Source: Circinella minor (Eukaryota > Mucoromycota > Mucoromycetes > Mucorales > Lichtheimiaceae). From it: a stretch of DNA of 15,008 bases. Positions 1-8,735 of the stretch are shown piece by piece (position 1 is the first letter of the stretch; each line of letters opens with the position of its first letter). Both the position numbers and the translations under genes were made by a program. Below the pieces are notes generated by a model, which searched no databases, was not told the origin of the DNA, and worked only from the letters and a program-made list of their open reading frames with translations. The stretch covers positions 1 to 15,008 of the forward strand of contig JAEPRB010000467.1 in the NCBI GenBank assembly GCA_016758965.1. Direction: 5' to 3'.

Positions 1-111
1 TTGTTGTACAATCGGTTGATTAATGAAAAAAGGTAATAGAAATGAGAATATTCTTATATGAATAAATATTCAGAATATTCGTGTATAAAAATAGAAAATA
101 AGAAAAGTTGT

Positions 112-777
112 TTATGTAAGGGTTACAGCAGCACGACCAGCAGACGACGAACCAGCAAACTTCACAACCTTACCAGCGTTACCACCAGTCTGTAATGAAG
201 ACAAGGCTCGACATTCTTCAGAAGAATGACGACCTGCTCCATGCAAACAGCAATGCTTAGCGTCAGCTCTCTTCTTTCCTTTGTTTCTTTTGCCGGAAAC
301 AGCAAATGAGGGTCCAGAAGCAGCAACCAAAACAGCAGAACTTGACAATGATGAGTCAGAACTCGCACCAACTTGTTTGCTATATTTTGAGTGGACGACA
401 TTACCATACATGCGACGAGCAAGATTGGCAGCATGGTCAATGGTAGCGCGTTTGTCCAGGGACAAGTGAGCTTGACCCAACGTCATATGTTGAGATAGTT
501 CTGGCAACAGAGACTTGATATATAATGTGGCCATTACTCGGTTATCCTCGCAACCCGCTTCGTGACGCAGCTTGTGGAAATGGTCGGTATATTGTTCCAC
601 AGAATCATCCCGACCCATCTTCAACGAGAATAGCTCTTGCATATACTGCGCCTGACGGTCAGCATCTTGGATTCCATACTTGTTTACAAGTGTTTTCCGG
701 GCGAAAGACCAATCTAAGGCAGCATGTGGTTTAAGATTATCAATAAACCAAGAACGTTGGTAAGGGGTTAATAACAT
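112..777 (-). pseudogene. Ty3/gypsy-type gag fragment, 5'-truncated
   Basis: This encodes the C-terminal part of a retrotransposon Gag, the structural protein that packages element RNA into particles. Residues about 1-125 look like the conserved retrotransposon gag domain (WFIDNL, then ARKTLVNKYG, then VEQYTDHFHKLRHEAG and LARRMYG). Near residues 175-188 is a Cys/His cluster, CCLHGAGRHSSEEC, matching the C-x2-H-x4-H-x4-C variant of the gag zinc finger. Compared with the full gag at 12349-13128, about 100 N-terminal residues are missing. The apparent ATG lies inside a 65-bp repeat found elsewhere in the window, so it is probably not the original start. The family differs from the gypsy element at 3718-13727. 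No protease or polymerase follows before the window edge. Family call is good; being a broken copy is inferred from the truncation. Confidence 0.8.
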
Positions 778-833
778 AAAAGGAAAAGGATATTATAAAT
801 GGGAGAGACGACGGAGGTAGTAATAATAAATAA
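769..833. repeat. 65-bp repeat, left copy (uninterrupted Helitron target)
   Basis: This matches 13663-13727 in the same orientation with three differences in 65 bp, starting TAATAACATAAAAGG. To the left it abuts gag coding sequence. To the right the two copies diverge exactly after A833/A13727: this copy continues with T, while the other continues with the Helitron end CTAG. The right copy lies in the LTR region of the gypsy element, so this copy is probably a fragment of the same LTR family. Confidence 0.75.
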
Positions 834-1829
834 TATAAATGGAAATAAGGGAGACAATGTATGAAAGAATATAGGAGGAACAGATGGGTGATAAATAAAA
901 GTAACCAACGGGTAAATACGTTAGGTAGAAGTATTTACCCGGCGACGACCCGGATTCCTGGGTTGGAATCATCGCTTCGACGTCACATTGGTTATCGTAC
1001 ATTATAAGAACCAATCCATTTTAAAGTAACCATGTGACCGGCGGGCATTAAATTTGGCATAGTAATAATAGCGCTTCTTGTCTATCTAATGGTGTCTATT
1101 ATGTGGCTTATCATGCAGTGAAGCACGAGAACGAAGCATTTAAAGTTAAGGACCTCAAATTTTCAATGTTTTGAATTTTTTTAAAAAAAAACCATAATCA
1201 CTAAAAACATACTAAACTAGAAGATAATGTATAGATATACTATACTACTATATACAAGATAAGCATGATTTTATAAAAGTATTGAACAATTTATTTTGGT
1301 GATATAAAGATAGGGATAAGATAAAATAATAAGAAATATAAAGATAAGAGAAGATTTAATATATATTCTTGTATCCAACACATATTATTCATAAAGATAA
1401 TTATTTGTCATTTTAATTATTAAAGTATACCATATCTTTAATTATGCTTTGCTGACATTTCGTGTACTTTCCTATTTGGACCATGATTTGTAAGAACACA
1501 GAAGTCCGTCTTCTATAATGATAACAGATAACAACTGCATAGATATATCATATCATCAACCGCTCAAAGTCTAATCTTAATATCATTAATCTTATATTCA
1601 TAATTCACACGGCCATGACAAATTTAAATCTTACGTATAACTATATACACATATCAATATATCCCACTGATAATAAGATTCATATAAATAGAGATAATAT
1701 TTTATTTTAATAAACTTCAGTTTAATTATTGTTCTTTTGGGTCTCGTTGACTTTTTAACATCTCTTTATTTTTATTATATTTGATTGATATAACATATAT
1801 ATAGCATATAATCTTAACAAAAACTCTAT
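834..1829. other. AT-rich stretch without a gene
   Basis: No credible coding region is seen on either strand. A 73-codon minus-strand ORF at 793-1014 becomes Tyr/Ile/Ser-rich low complexity and has no recognisable domain. The first 200 bp (834-1040) are more GC-rich and contain an 11-bp hairpin (909-941) and a small inverted repeat (953-958/965-970). Because they continue directly from the 65-bp repeat, they may be the LTR sequence displaced by the Helitron in the right-hand copy. The rest (about 1041-1829) is very AT-rich and unassigned; it may include an untranslated end of the Merlin-type element, but I could not find its terminal inverted repeat. Confidence 0.5.
909..941. repeat. Perfect 11-bp inverted repeat (hairpin)
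   Basis: CGGGTAAATAC (909-919) and GTATTTACCCG (931-941) are perfect reverse complements around an 11-nt spacer. No function is visible; it lies in presumed LTR-derived sequence. Confidence 0.7.
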
Positions 1830-3257
1830 TTAATTTGTTCGGCGACGCTGAGCAGGAGGTGGAGTAAACTCACTATAAATAAAATAAATTTAGTATTTAA
1901 TAAACGAGTCAAAATAGAATTATGCTTAGTTATTACCTATGATTATCAGAATCTGATTCTGTAGAAGAATCAGAATCAGAACTATATATATCTGGAAGAT
2001 CAACAAACTCTACAAGCTGATTATCCTCTTGATATTCGTACTGTGAATAATCACCTGGAACCCTTGTTGGCAAATTATTAATAATATCTTCTGTATAATG
2101 ATTATTATTACTAGTAGAAAATTCCGTACTAGCAAGTCCTTGTAAAAGGCTAGTCCAATGATTAGAATGTTTATGACGCCACAGAAATTCTAATAGTTTC
2201 CAAGGGCAGTTAGAAACAGTTCGATGTCAGCGAGGAACAGCATGTTTAACTGCAGTCCACATTCCTATTATATAAGCTATATTAGTATATATAATATTCT
2301 TAAAAGTAGAAAGACGTCATTAATGCTATTAAATAAATATTACCTTCAATCATATTAGTATTAAATAGTTCATTACCATTAGTATGGCCTATACTATTAT
2401 TTGTAGTAGCAAACCCTATGGAATAATTAACTGCAATATGGTCAAACCCAAGGTTTCATAATCGCATATAAGGGCCATGACAATCAGAAATAACCCGAGT
2501 ACCAGGATGAATATACTGTTGAATTAATGGGATGAGGGTATCTGCTTTTCGATCAGGAACAATTGACATGAAAACCTTTCCAGCACGTCCATTAGCCTTT
2601 TTTTCAACCATTCCAAAAACCCATACACCTTCTACCCTTTGGCCTCGATTATTTTTACGTTTTCCAAATTTACTTTCATCAATTTGGACTTCTATAATAT
2701 CTGGGCCACCTAAAAATTACTATAGTTTTAGTATTACTAGAAAAGTTTATTTGATAAAGATATTACTCTTACCTAATATAATGTCCTCATCCAAAATATC
2801 ATCATTTATCACTTGATATATATTAAAAATAATTTGAGATACAGTGTGACGATCTAATTGATTTCCAATAGATAGAGCATATAACGAGTTTCTTGCAACA
2901 AAACCATATAAAACCTATAGAATAGCCTCTAAATTAGCCTTACGATTAAAGAAGTAGCTACCAGTAGTTACTGCCTTAGAGCTCCTTTTACAACGGCAAC
3001 TATATACACAACGCCACTTAGGATATTTCCAACTAGGAGGCCAGGTCCAAATCATACGACTTCCATAGTCACAAAAAATTTCTTCATTAAGAATACCATT
3101 TGTCTTTAGAAAACTAAATTTTTAAAAAAAATAATAATAATTAATATATTAAAAAAGATATATTTTGATATTTGTATACTTACTTAATTGCCTTAGTAGG
3201 AGTATCAATAAGCTTACCAAATTCACGGTAAGGAGGGAGTGAGGGTTGACTAAACAT
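1830..3257 (-). pseudogene. Merlin/IS1595 (ISXO2-like) DDE transposase, five exons, three nonsense codons
   Basis: This is a cut-and-paste transposase of the IS1595/ISXO2 family, the bacterial relatives of eukaryotic Merlin transposons. Translated exons I infer: 3257-3184, 3113-2773, 2709-2344, 2264-1937, 1872-1830. All four introns (70, 63, 79 and 64 bp) are GT-AG, keep frame and sum to 1,152 coding nt (383 residues), a plausible family length. Exon 2 has a Cys-rich ribbon (WRCVYSCRCK) followed by TTGSYF, as in IS1595 proteins. The catalytic triad is visible: Asp in VQIDESKFGKRK, Asp in VISDCHGPY, Glu in NTNMIEG, followed across an intron by MWTAVKHAVP. The C-terminus is Ser/Asp-rich. Three in-frame stops break it: TAG 2915-2917, TGA 2456-2458 and TGA 2227-2229, hence pseudogene. 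Terminal inverted repeats and target duplications were not found. The last small exon is the least certain. Confidence 0.82.
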
Positions 3258-3717
3258 AGTAAAATAGAAAGAATAAGAAAAAGTAGATAGACAAAGTAAT
3301 GAAGAAAAGTAATAATAATGATGCTCTTTTATAGTTTTTATAAAAACTTTTTTTTCTTATACCCGTAATTTTATGGGTAACTTTCTATTTATTTTTCCCA
3401 CACCTATAAATTTATGGGTCACCTTCTGTTTATTTTCCCATAAATATATCTTAATATAGTAGCAATATATAAGTATTTATTCTCCTGATACCACTACCTT
3501 TTTAGTATTGCTATATGCTATACACTATATATAATATTTTCTTTTTTTCCAATTTTTTTTTATATTTTTTAAACTATTAATATTTCTATGTACCTATTTT
3601 CAAAATGCCATTACTCATTGATAAGATATCAGAAAGCTTTGCTTTTTACTGCATTACAAAGACCGCCTGTGATTCTATATATGGTAAGTGTAACACAAAT
3701 TTCTAATTATGGGAACC
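3258..3717. other. AT-rich non-coding gap between Merlin gene and gypsy integrase
   Basis: No gene seen. It presumably holds the promoter side of the Merlin-type transposase and the region where the gypsy element's left LTR should begin. A TG start (minus strand, TGTTACAC near 3692-3699) is a possible LTR start, but no convincing polypurine tract or match to the right LTR was found. It contains the imperfect tandem repeat at 3361-3442. Confidence 0.5.
3361..3442. repeat. Imperfect tandem duplication, period about 41 bp
   Basis: Two adjacent units share TTATGGGT, then a CTTTCT/CCTTCT block and TTTATTTT..CCCA; the TTATGGGT cores start at 3371 and 3412. The first unit opens with a near-palindrome, ACCCGTAATTTTATGGGT. 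It lies upstream of the Merlin-type gene. Confidence 0.6.
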
Positions 3718-4233
3718 CTATGAAACGGATTGGTTCTTATATTGCTCATTAGCCGTCACATTTGGAGCTGACGCGGAACTGGGAACAAAACCCGCTTCAG
3801 ACGCGACAACACCCCCTCCCTTGCTTGATGTTCGCCCTCGAACATCGTCGGAATGACCATGCACAGACTCCACCAAGGGGGGCACCACTGGGTTTGGTTC
3901 AACAGAGGGCGCCTTCGCCTTGTCAACAATACCGTCTTCGTCAGGTAAACGCATAGCCTCACGCCATGCACGACGACTAGCAGTAGGGTCAAACCATGGA
4001 GTGGTAGGCTCAGTGTCAAAGTTCACCTTGGCCAAACGATCAACATGTACCCACAAATCTAACAATTTTCCTTGAATTGTTTCTAGCTGATAGGTACCAA
4101 AATCCGAATTTTTATCGACTACCACATAAGGACCTTTATACACTGGCTCAAGACCATAACGACCTTCGTGTGTCATTTTTACATAATCACCGATCTCAAA
4201 ATCACAGATGTCTAACGCCTTATCCTAACGATT
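3718..4233 (-). pseudogene. Gypsy integrase, C-terminal part (GPY/F module)
   Basis: This is the end of the integrase that joins element cDNA to host DNA. It resumes the integrase frame directly after the left target duplication of the solo LTR, reading NR-stop-DKALDIC and then FEIGDYVKM. The segment VYKGPYVVVDKN, followed by LWVHVDRLAKV, is the GPY/F module typical of Ty3/gypsy integrase C-termini. About 90 further residues are Pro/Ser/Glu-rich with no recognisable chromodomain. An in-frame TAG lies at 4225-4227. The reading frame ends with TAG at 3718-3720. Assignment rests on the motif and on perfect frame continuity with the integrase core across the LTR insertion. Confidence 0.82.
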
Positions 4234-4238
4234 CTTAT
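4234..4238. repeat. Solo-LTR target site duplication, left copy
   Basis: CTTAT here is identical to 4692-4696, directly flanking the TG...CA element. Five bp is the usual duplication for LTR elements. Confidence 0.8.
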
Positions 4239-4691
4239 TGTTGTATTATAAGAACATTATCTCTTTATCCCAGATGAAATAAGAAATCATATTTAAAATA
4301 CAGACGTGAACATAACTCAATTCTGAAAAGGAAACTGAGTAAAATCGCATAACGATGCCCTGCACCTCGTCAACTTAAATTAAAGAATAAAAGAGAGTAT
4401 CATGGCTAAGCCCAATATACTTCAGAACAGTAGCTATAGTAACCTTCTCAATATTAATGACTAATCCCAAGTACCCAACTTTAATATCAATCCCCTACAT
4501 CATTCAATTAACCAAGCCCCATAACTCATAGAATAGAGAACATATAAATACGGGTTGTAAATATTATTTTAAAGAAATAACTTTATTTCTAGTTTTCAAA
4601 TTATTATTAAAGATATATAACAAAGTCTCAAAGGATTTCATCCCTTGTCTGTTTTTATTTCCTACTTTTATTAAAATAACCAAATATCACA
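4239..4691. mobile_element. Solo LTR (453 bp) inserted in the integrase gene
   Basis: The stretch starts TGTTGTATTA and ends ATATCACA, the standard TG...CA LTR ends. It is flanked by perfect 5-bp direct repeats (CTTAT), and the integrase frame resumes exactly after removal of the LTR and one repeat copy. It has no coding capacity. A TATA-like TATAAATA at 4543-4550 on the plus strand hints that the LTR reads left to right, but orientation is not proven. It does not resemble the LTR at 13196-13727, so it is another family. Such a solo LTR normally arises by recombination between the two LTRs of a full element. Confidence 0.82.
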
Positions 4692-4696
4692 CTTAT
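4692..4696. repeat. Solo-LTR target site duplication, right copy
   Basis: CTTAT, identical to 4234-4238; on the minus strand it forms the end of an integrase GAT AAG codon pair. Confidence 0.8.
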
Positions 4697-5303
4697 CATA
4701 TTGACTTATGGCCTCCATCCGAGTTTTGGCAGCAGCACGAGCTTAGTCCAAATTTTCCAATTCTTGGGTGGTTAATTCAGCAATTACCCTTGAATCTTTC
4801 AATGCATGATCAGGAATATACGGTCTCAAAAAATCACCAGGAAGGATAGGATCCCGACTATATGTTAAATAATAGGGGCTATATTTTGCAGTAGTATGAG
4901 TGCGGATCCGACAAGCAAAAAGAGCAGCATCCAAGTATTGATCCCAAATGTGGAGAGCACCATTCGTATACTTGCGCAACATTTGTTTTAATATGCCATT
5001 ATACCTTTCGCATTTTGAATTTGATCTTGCATGAAAAGCACTTGTGAAATGATGAGCGATTTTAATACATTCAGTATAAAAACGAACAACTTTGCTCATA
5101 AAATTTGCACCACGATCAGTAACAATTTCTTTTGGACAACAAAAACGCATAACAATTTCTTCATACAAGAAGTCAGCAACCGCCTTACTCGATGCAACAG
5201 GAACAGCACGAGCGATTGGATAATTTGTTGCATAATCCACGGCAACTAAGATCCACCGATTTCCTTTGGTCGACTTCGGCAACTCACTAATGAAATCAAG
5301 ATG
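4692..5303 (-). pseudogene. Gypsy integrase catalytic core
   Basis: This is the DDE integrase core domain (RNase H fold) that catalyses 3'-end processing and strand transfer. The three catalytic residues are visible: Asp in VAVDYATNY, Asp in VTDRGANF, and Glu in SKCERYNGIL. It continues the RNase H/zinc-binding segment in the same frame across one TGA (5304-5306), so the apparent start inside the core is not a real start. It also reads through a TAA at 4743-4745 for 17 more codons (ARAAAKTRMEAISQYDK) until the solo LTR interrupts it. The two stops plus the insertion make it non-functional. Domain call is firm. Confidence 0.9.
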
Positions 5304-6336
5304 CCATCATTCAAAAGCACCAGGAAGAACAGGCAAAGGATCCATAACATCATGATGAGTACGAGAACGACGAGGATTGACTTGGCAAGAGGGACAATGC
5401 TGCAACCAGTCCTTAATATCAGCCTTCATAGATGGCCACCACATGCGGAAACAAAGCAAATCAAAAAGAGTAGCAGAGCCGGAATGACCAAAAGCCTCAT
5501 GAAACGAGTTTACCTTATTGGCGCATTGAACAAAGGGTAAAAATCGTACTTCTTTTATTTCTTCGGCTCCATCTTCATGTTTCAGTTTAATTAATCGGTA
5601 CACCTTTTTATCCTTTACCACGAAATGGTCTTTTTCTTGATCCAAAAAGTTGACAACAGTTTCGGGCAAATCAGATGGACGATCCACATAATAGTTAGGC
5701 CAATCATTACGATGCTCAGGTGGGATCGATTGTGCTGATACCGCATATAAGAATTCAGGCTCCATTGTATCGTTACCAGGGTTACCAGAATAGTCATGAC
5801 GAGACAAAGCATCGGGAACATGCATGGTTTTACCAGGTTGGTAGGAAATTACCGTCGGATCATATAACTCTAGTTCGTTCATCCATCGGACCAGCCAAGG
5901 AGTATACTTGGACTGAGAACGTAAATATTTCAACGGATGATGATCCGAACGAACTTCATATTGACTACCTTCGAGAAAACAACGCCAGGTACGTAATGCA
6001 TGTAATATTGCTAAAAGTTCTCTTTCTTGCGTAGGATAATTACGTTCTTCTGATGACAATTTTCTTGATTTATATGCTAATGGATGCCACTGTTTATTGT
6101 CTCCTTCTTGTAGTAATACGGCACCAACACCGACATCAGATGCATCCACTTCTACACAATATGGTCTTTTCGGGTCAGGAGCTTGCAACACTGGAGCTTG
6201 AATTAATTTTTCTTTTATCAGATCAAAACTTCTTTGACATTCCTCAGTCCATTGGGTTTTACGCTTCTTTGGGCCAGTACCATGAGTCAGATCAGTCAAA
6301 GGAGCAGCCATGCTAGTAAAGTTAGGAATGAACCAT
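5304..6336 (-). pseudogene. Gypsy RT end, RNase H and integrase zinc-binding domain
   Basis: From the MULE junction the frame begins with the conserved WFIPNF segment at the end of the reverse transcriptase. RNase H follows: Asp in VEVDASDVGVGAV, Glu in PTQERELLAIL, Asp in RSDHHPLKYL, ending with DALSR. The integrase HHCC zinc-binding domain follows: His in FHEAFGH, then Cys in HCPSCQVNP. RNase H removes the RNA of the RNA/DNA hybrid; the zinc domain helps integrase assemble. The ORF appears to extend upstream to 6437, but those codons are MULE terminal sequence. It ends at an in-frame TGA (5304-5306) after LPGAFE, with the integrase frame continuing immediately. Confidence 0.9.
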
Positions 6337-6345
6337 CTAAAATGC
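6337..6345. repeat. MULE target site duplication, left copy
   Basis: CTAAAATGC here against CTAAAATAC at 10506-10514: eight of nine bases match. Nine bp is typical of MULE elements. Confidence 0.8.
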
Positions 6346-6372
6346 GGGTGGTGTGTTTTTTCAGGTAGATTT
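6346..6372 (+). repeat. MULE left terminal inverted repeat
   Basis: It reads GGGTGGTGTGTTTTTTCAGG, then TAGATTT. It matches the reverse complement of 10480-10505 except for one extra T. A partial third copy (GGGTGTTTTTTCAGGTAG) lies at 6465-6482. Confidence 0.85.
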
Positions 6373-6376
6373 CCAA

Positions 6377-6421
6377 CTTTTTGTGTACTTCGCCACCCGC
6401 TTTTTGTGTACTTCGCCACCC
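6377..6421. repeat. Perfect 22-bp direct repeat in MULE subterminal region
   Basis: A 22-bp unit beginning CTTTTTGTGTACTTCG and ending CCACCC occurs at 6377-6398 and again at 6400-6421, separated by a single G. It lies just inside the left inverted repeat, where transposase-binding sites of MULEs often lie; that role is inferred. Confidence 0.85.
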
Positions 6422-6927
6422 ATCTTAGGTTACACAATATAATTTGTATTGTAAAAAAAATAAAGGGTGTTTTTTCAGGTAGTTTTTTTTAGGTAGTTTT
6501 TTCAAAGGGTGTTTTTTTGTGTATATTTTTTTGTGTAGTTTATTGTTTTTGCATTTTTCACAACAAAAATTGGCTATATAAACTACTTTGTCTATTTTAA
6601 CTAGCCTATCTCGCTTATATTACTTTATTACTTACTTTACAACCAATTCTAATGATTGTTCAACATTTCTTATGCACCACATATTGTACCCTAATAGCTC
6701 TATTCAAAATAGTTTGACATTCACTTCGATATCTGATTGAAGCAAACAAATTTACCATAATCACTTTCTCACTCAATTTAAAGAAAATAAAAAATTACAG
6801 AGGGAAAAAAAACAACATCCAACAATTAGCATAACAAACCAGAAAAGAGATTGTGTACAATTTTGTGCAATGCCATATGGCCATCATTAAATTTAAAAAA
6901 ATTGAATCAGCTGTAAACATGGATAAT
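6422..6927. other. MULE left subterminal region without a gene
   Basis: AT-rich non-coding sequence downstream of the OTU domain. The first 120 bp contain repeated T-tract modules resembling the terminal repeat (TTTTTTCAGGTAG at 6470-6482, TTTTTTTAGGTAG near 6485-6496, and GGGTGTTTTTTTGTGTA near 6508). The rest shows nothing recognisable. Confidence 0.5.
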
Positions 6928-7575
6928 TTACATACCATCTTCACGGGTAGCGTGGCATCTACCTTTGTAAATGTCCAACCATGCTGTTGAGCGATTGTAG
7001 TCGATTACCTCATTTTTGTATGTTGGACAGATACGGGGCCATTTGATATTATCGACAGACTCTTCTTTTACAATAAATGCATAGAAATGATTTAAGTGTA
7101 AGTGCAATACGATAGGCGTAACGTCTTGGACTTGCCCAGTATGGATTACCGACAAACGTTCTTCGAAAGGCAAATAGGTGTTTGATTGTATTCCTGCAAG
7201 TATGATGACAGGTCGCTTACATACCGTCGCCAAAAGAACTGCACAGTCAATGCTATCAAACCAGTTAATGGAATTTACAGATCCCTCTGGTTGATAGAGT
7301 TTCGTGCGAAGTTTTTCATAGTCCTTTACACCAAACAATTGTTTAAAAAAAGTTTGCTCTTTTTCCAAACCAGATCGCATAACTTCTTTGAGCATGTAAT
7401 AATGCTTTTCATCATTAAATAGCACAAGAGAAGCTGCTCTCCAGCCGCAGTTGCCATCATCTTCCGGACAGAAACGTCCAACAAAATCCTCCTTGTTGAA
7501 GTTGTATTGCTGAAGAATAAACTCTGGAATACTTGAAAGATGAAGCTTTTTGAACAAGAAATTATACGTTTACAC
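6928..7575 (-). pseudogene. OTU-type cysteine protease domain encoded by the MULE
   Basis: This has the ovarian-tumour (OTU) cysteine protease fold, a family that removes ubiquitin or ubiquitin-like proteins. Counting from the TTG at 7557, the catalytic Cys is residue 37 in EDDGNCGWRAAS (the D-G-N-C signature), and the catalytic His is residue 157 in LNHFYAFIV. It is about 200 residues long, normal for the domain. No ATG starts it. The frame opens upstream at a likely splice acceptor (7576/7577), preceded by an intron with GTAAGT donor and TACTAAC branch site (7598-7604), so it is probably the last exon of the transposase gene. With that acceptor, a TAA (7570-7572) lies two codons into the exon. 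Fusion with the transposase is inferred, and the exon junction is not fully resolved. Role in transposition is unknown. Confidence 0.75.
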
Positions 7576-7622
7576 CTACCCTCAAATATAATATATAGTT
7601 AGTAACTTAAAATCATACTTAC
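7576..7622 (-). other. Probable spliceosomal intron before the OTU exon
   Basis: Donor GTAAGT at 7617-7622, perfect TACTAAC branch site at 7598-7604, acceptor AG at 7576-7577 (alternatively 7581-7582). The length of 42-47 bp is short but normal for fungi. Confidence 0.6.
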
Positions 7623-7671
7623 CTCACATTTGATTCGCTTCCTTTGATGTTTGGTGGCAATCTGGCACTCA

Positions 7672-8127
7672 CCTAGCAGACTGATCTAATGATTTGAGAC
7701 GCTTTGCCTCTCTTTCTTCTGATTCTTGTTTTCTTTTTTGTTTGTTTTTTTTGTATTCTTCACGAACCTTTTTGGTTTGTTCTTCACGAAGCTTCGCCAA
7801 TCTTTCACGTCTTGCCTTCGACTCTTCTTCGACATGGATTCTTTTGTCTTTTGTCCCCTTCTTTTCCTCTTCACCATCCTTTTCTCCTTTGTTATTTTTA
7901 AGACTTCTGCTTCCTTTCTCGTCTTTATCCTCTTTTTTGGGCAAATCAATCCCTGCTTTATCCTTTTGTTTTTCTTGAGCTAGTGAATACAGGTCGTGAG
8001 TATAATAATACTAATGTAATCCATTCATGCAATATAGACGTTTTGTACTTTACCAGAACCAAGAAGAGCCTTTGTTGTGTCTGGCGCGCGACCGTCGTTG
8101 GTGAACCGTATGGTCCTTGGTTTGGAA
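7672..8127 (-). CDS. MULE Lys/Glu-rich linker exons between transposase and OTU domain
   Basis: Two inferred exons, 8127-8054 and 7979 to about 7672, connect the transposase to the OTU exon. They join in frame through GT-AG introns of 72 bp (8128-8199) and 74 bp (7980-8053). The first exon encodes a short segment with RTIRFTNDGRAPD. The second is dominated by Lys, Glu and Arg (KKEDKDEKG, EESKARRERLAKLREEQTKK) and is probably a charged helical or coiled-coil linker with nuclear-localisation potential. The frame ends at TGA 7669-7671. The following 7623-7670 stretch is open in other frames, so a frameshift or unusual splice probably separates it from the OTU exon. Plus-strand ORFs over it (7694-7983) are Phe/Ser-rich mirror images and not genes. 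Confidence 0.55.
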
Positions 8128-8199
8128 CTATTATTATAATTAAGACATAAATATTAAAATGCCATTTCACATTCACGGATATCTATAAATAAATACTAC

Positions 8200-8735
8200 C
8201 TTTGCTTTCGTGAATCCTTGACCTTGAAAGCATTATCAAAGGACTCAAAATCCGCTTCAATTGATCGCAAATAGCAAAAGATGTTGCGAAGGGTAACCAT
8301 AATCGACTTTTTTTGTTGTACGATTCGATACAAATCGCGATGGAATGCTTCAATGCCGTTCGTCGTTCTAGTATCAGCTTCCTGTAGCTCTTTCTTCAAT
8401 GCATCCTTAGATCTAAAGATCATTGATGCAACTTCGTCTCTTGTCCACCACTTCAGCCAACGCGCACAGTTAGGAAAATCATCATGTAGCTGTTGTACAG
8501 CACGCTCAAAAGTTTTTTCACTTTTTGCATTATACATAGTGTTGGTCAAGTCCAAAAACTCCGTGTCTGACCTATGTGGGACAATCGAATGATTCGAGAC
8601 AAGTCTTTGAACACTTTGCTTATAATGATGATAGCAACCGCGAAGGAGTGTTGTTGGATCGATATTGCTTTGGGGAAATGCTTCTTTAAATCCCAAAATG
8701 AATCCTTGTCTTTGTGCTTGACTGTAATCCATAAT
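8200..8735 (-). CDS. MULE transposase, C-terminal half (second Asp and catalytic Glu)
   Basis: This is the second coding exon of the Mutator-like transposase, which cuts and joins DNA at the element ends. It starts with IMDYSQAQRQGF, the motif carrying the second catalytic Asp. LLRGCYHHYKQSVQRL (residues 29-44 from the ATG at 8732), the conserved C/H block of MULE transposases, follows. Then come WLKWWTR and TTNGIEAFHRDLYRI (Glu 128), the third catalytic residue. The true boundary is a splice acceptor (AG 8736-8737) just before the ATG, since the previous exon ends NFSGL and joins in frame. The 3' end is a GTAGTA donor at 8194-8199, where the unspliced frame meets TAG. No internal stop is seen within this exon. 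Family assignment is firm; the splice model is inferred. Confidence 0.85.

Noticed and set aside
2..8. TGTTGTA at the window edge resembling the start of the solo LTR
   Set aside because: Seven matching bases only; the sequences diverge immediately.
793..1014. 73-codon minus-strand ORF upstream of gag
   Set aside because: Low-complexity Tyr/Ile/Ser tail, no domain, overlaps the 65-bp repeat; not a credible gene.
1201..1300. Possible Merlin terminal inverted repeat (TGTATAG...ATACTA near 1229-1252 against 3500-3530)
   Set aside because: Similarity is low and confined to AT-rich words; no 8-9 bp direct repeat flanks it.
2532..2816. 94-codon plus-strand ORF
   Set aside because: It lies opposite the conserved IS1595-type exons on the minus strand and has no domain; it is a mirror of the real gene.
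4219..4700. Alternative 6-9 bp duplication (CTTATCCTA/CTTATCATA) around the integrase insert
   Set aside because: It lacks TG...CA ends, and its extra bases are explained by the integrase sequence repeating GATAAG. The 5-bp CTTAT solution gives perfect LTR ends and restores the frame.
7694..7983. Phe/Ser-rich plus-strand ORFs that could be membrane proteins
   Set aside because: They are the antisense of a Lys/Glu-rich minus-strand exon; the hydrophobic look follows from codon complementarity.
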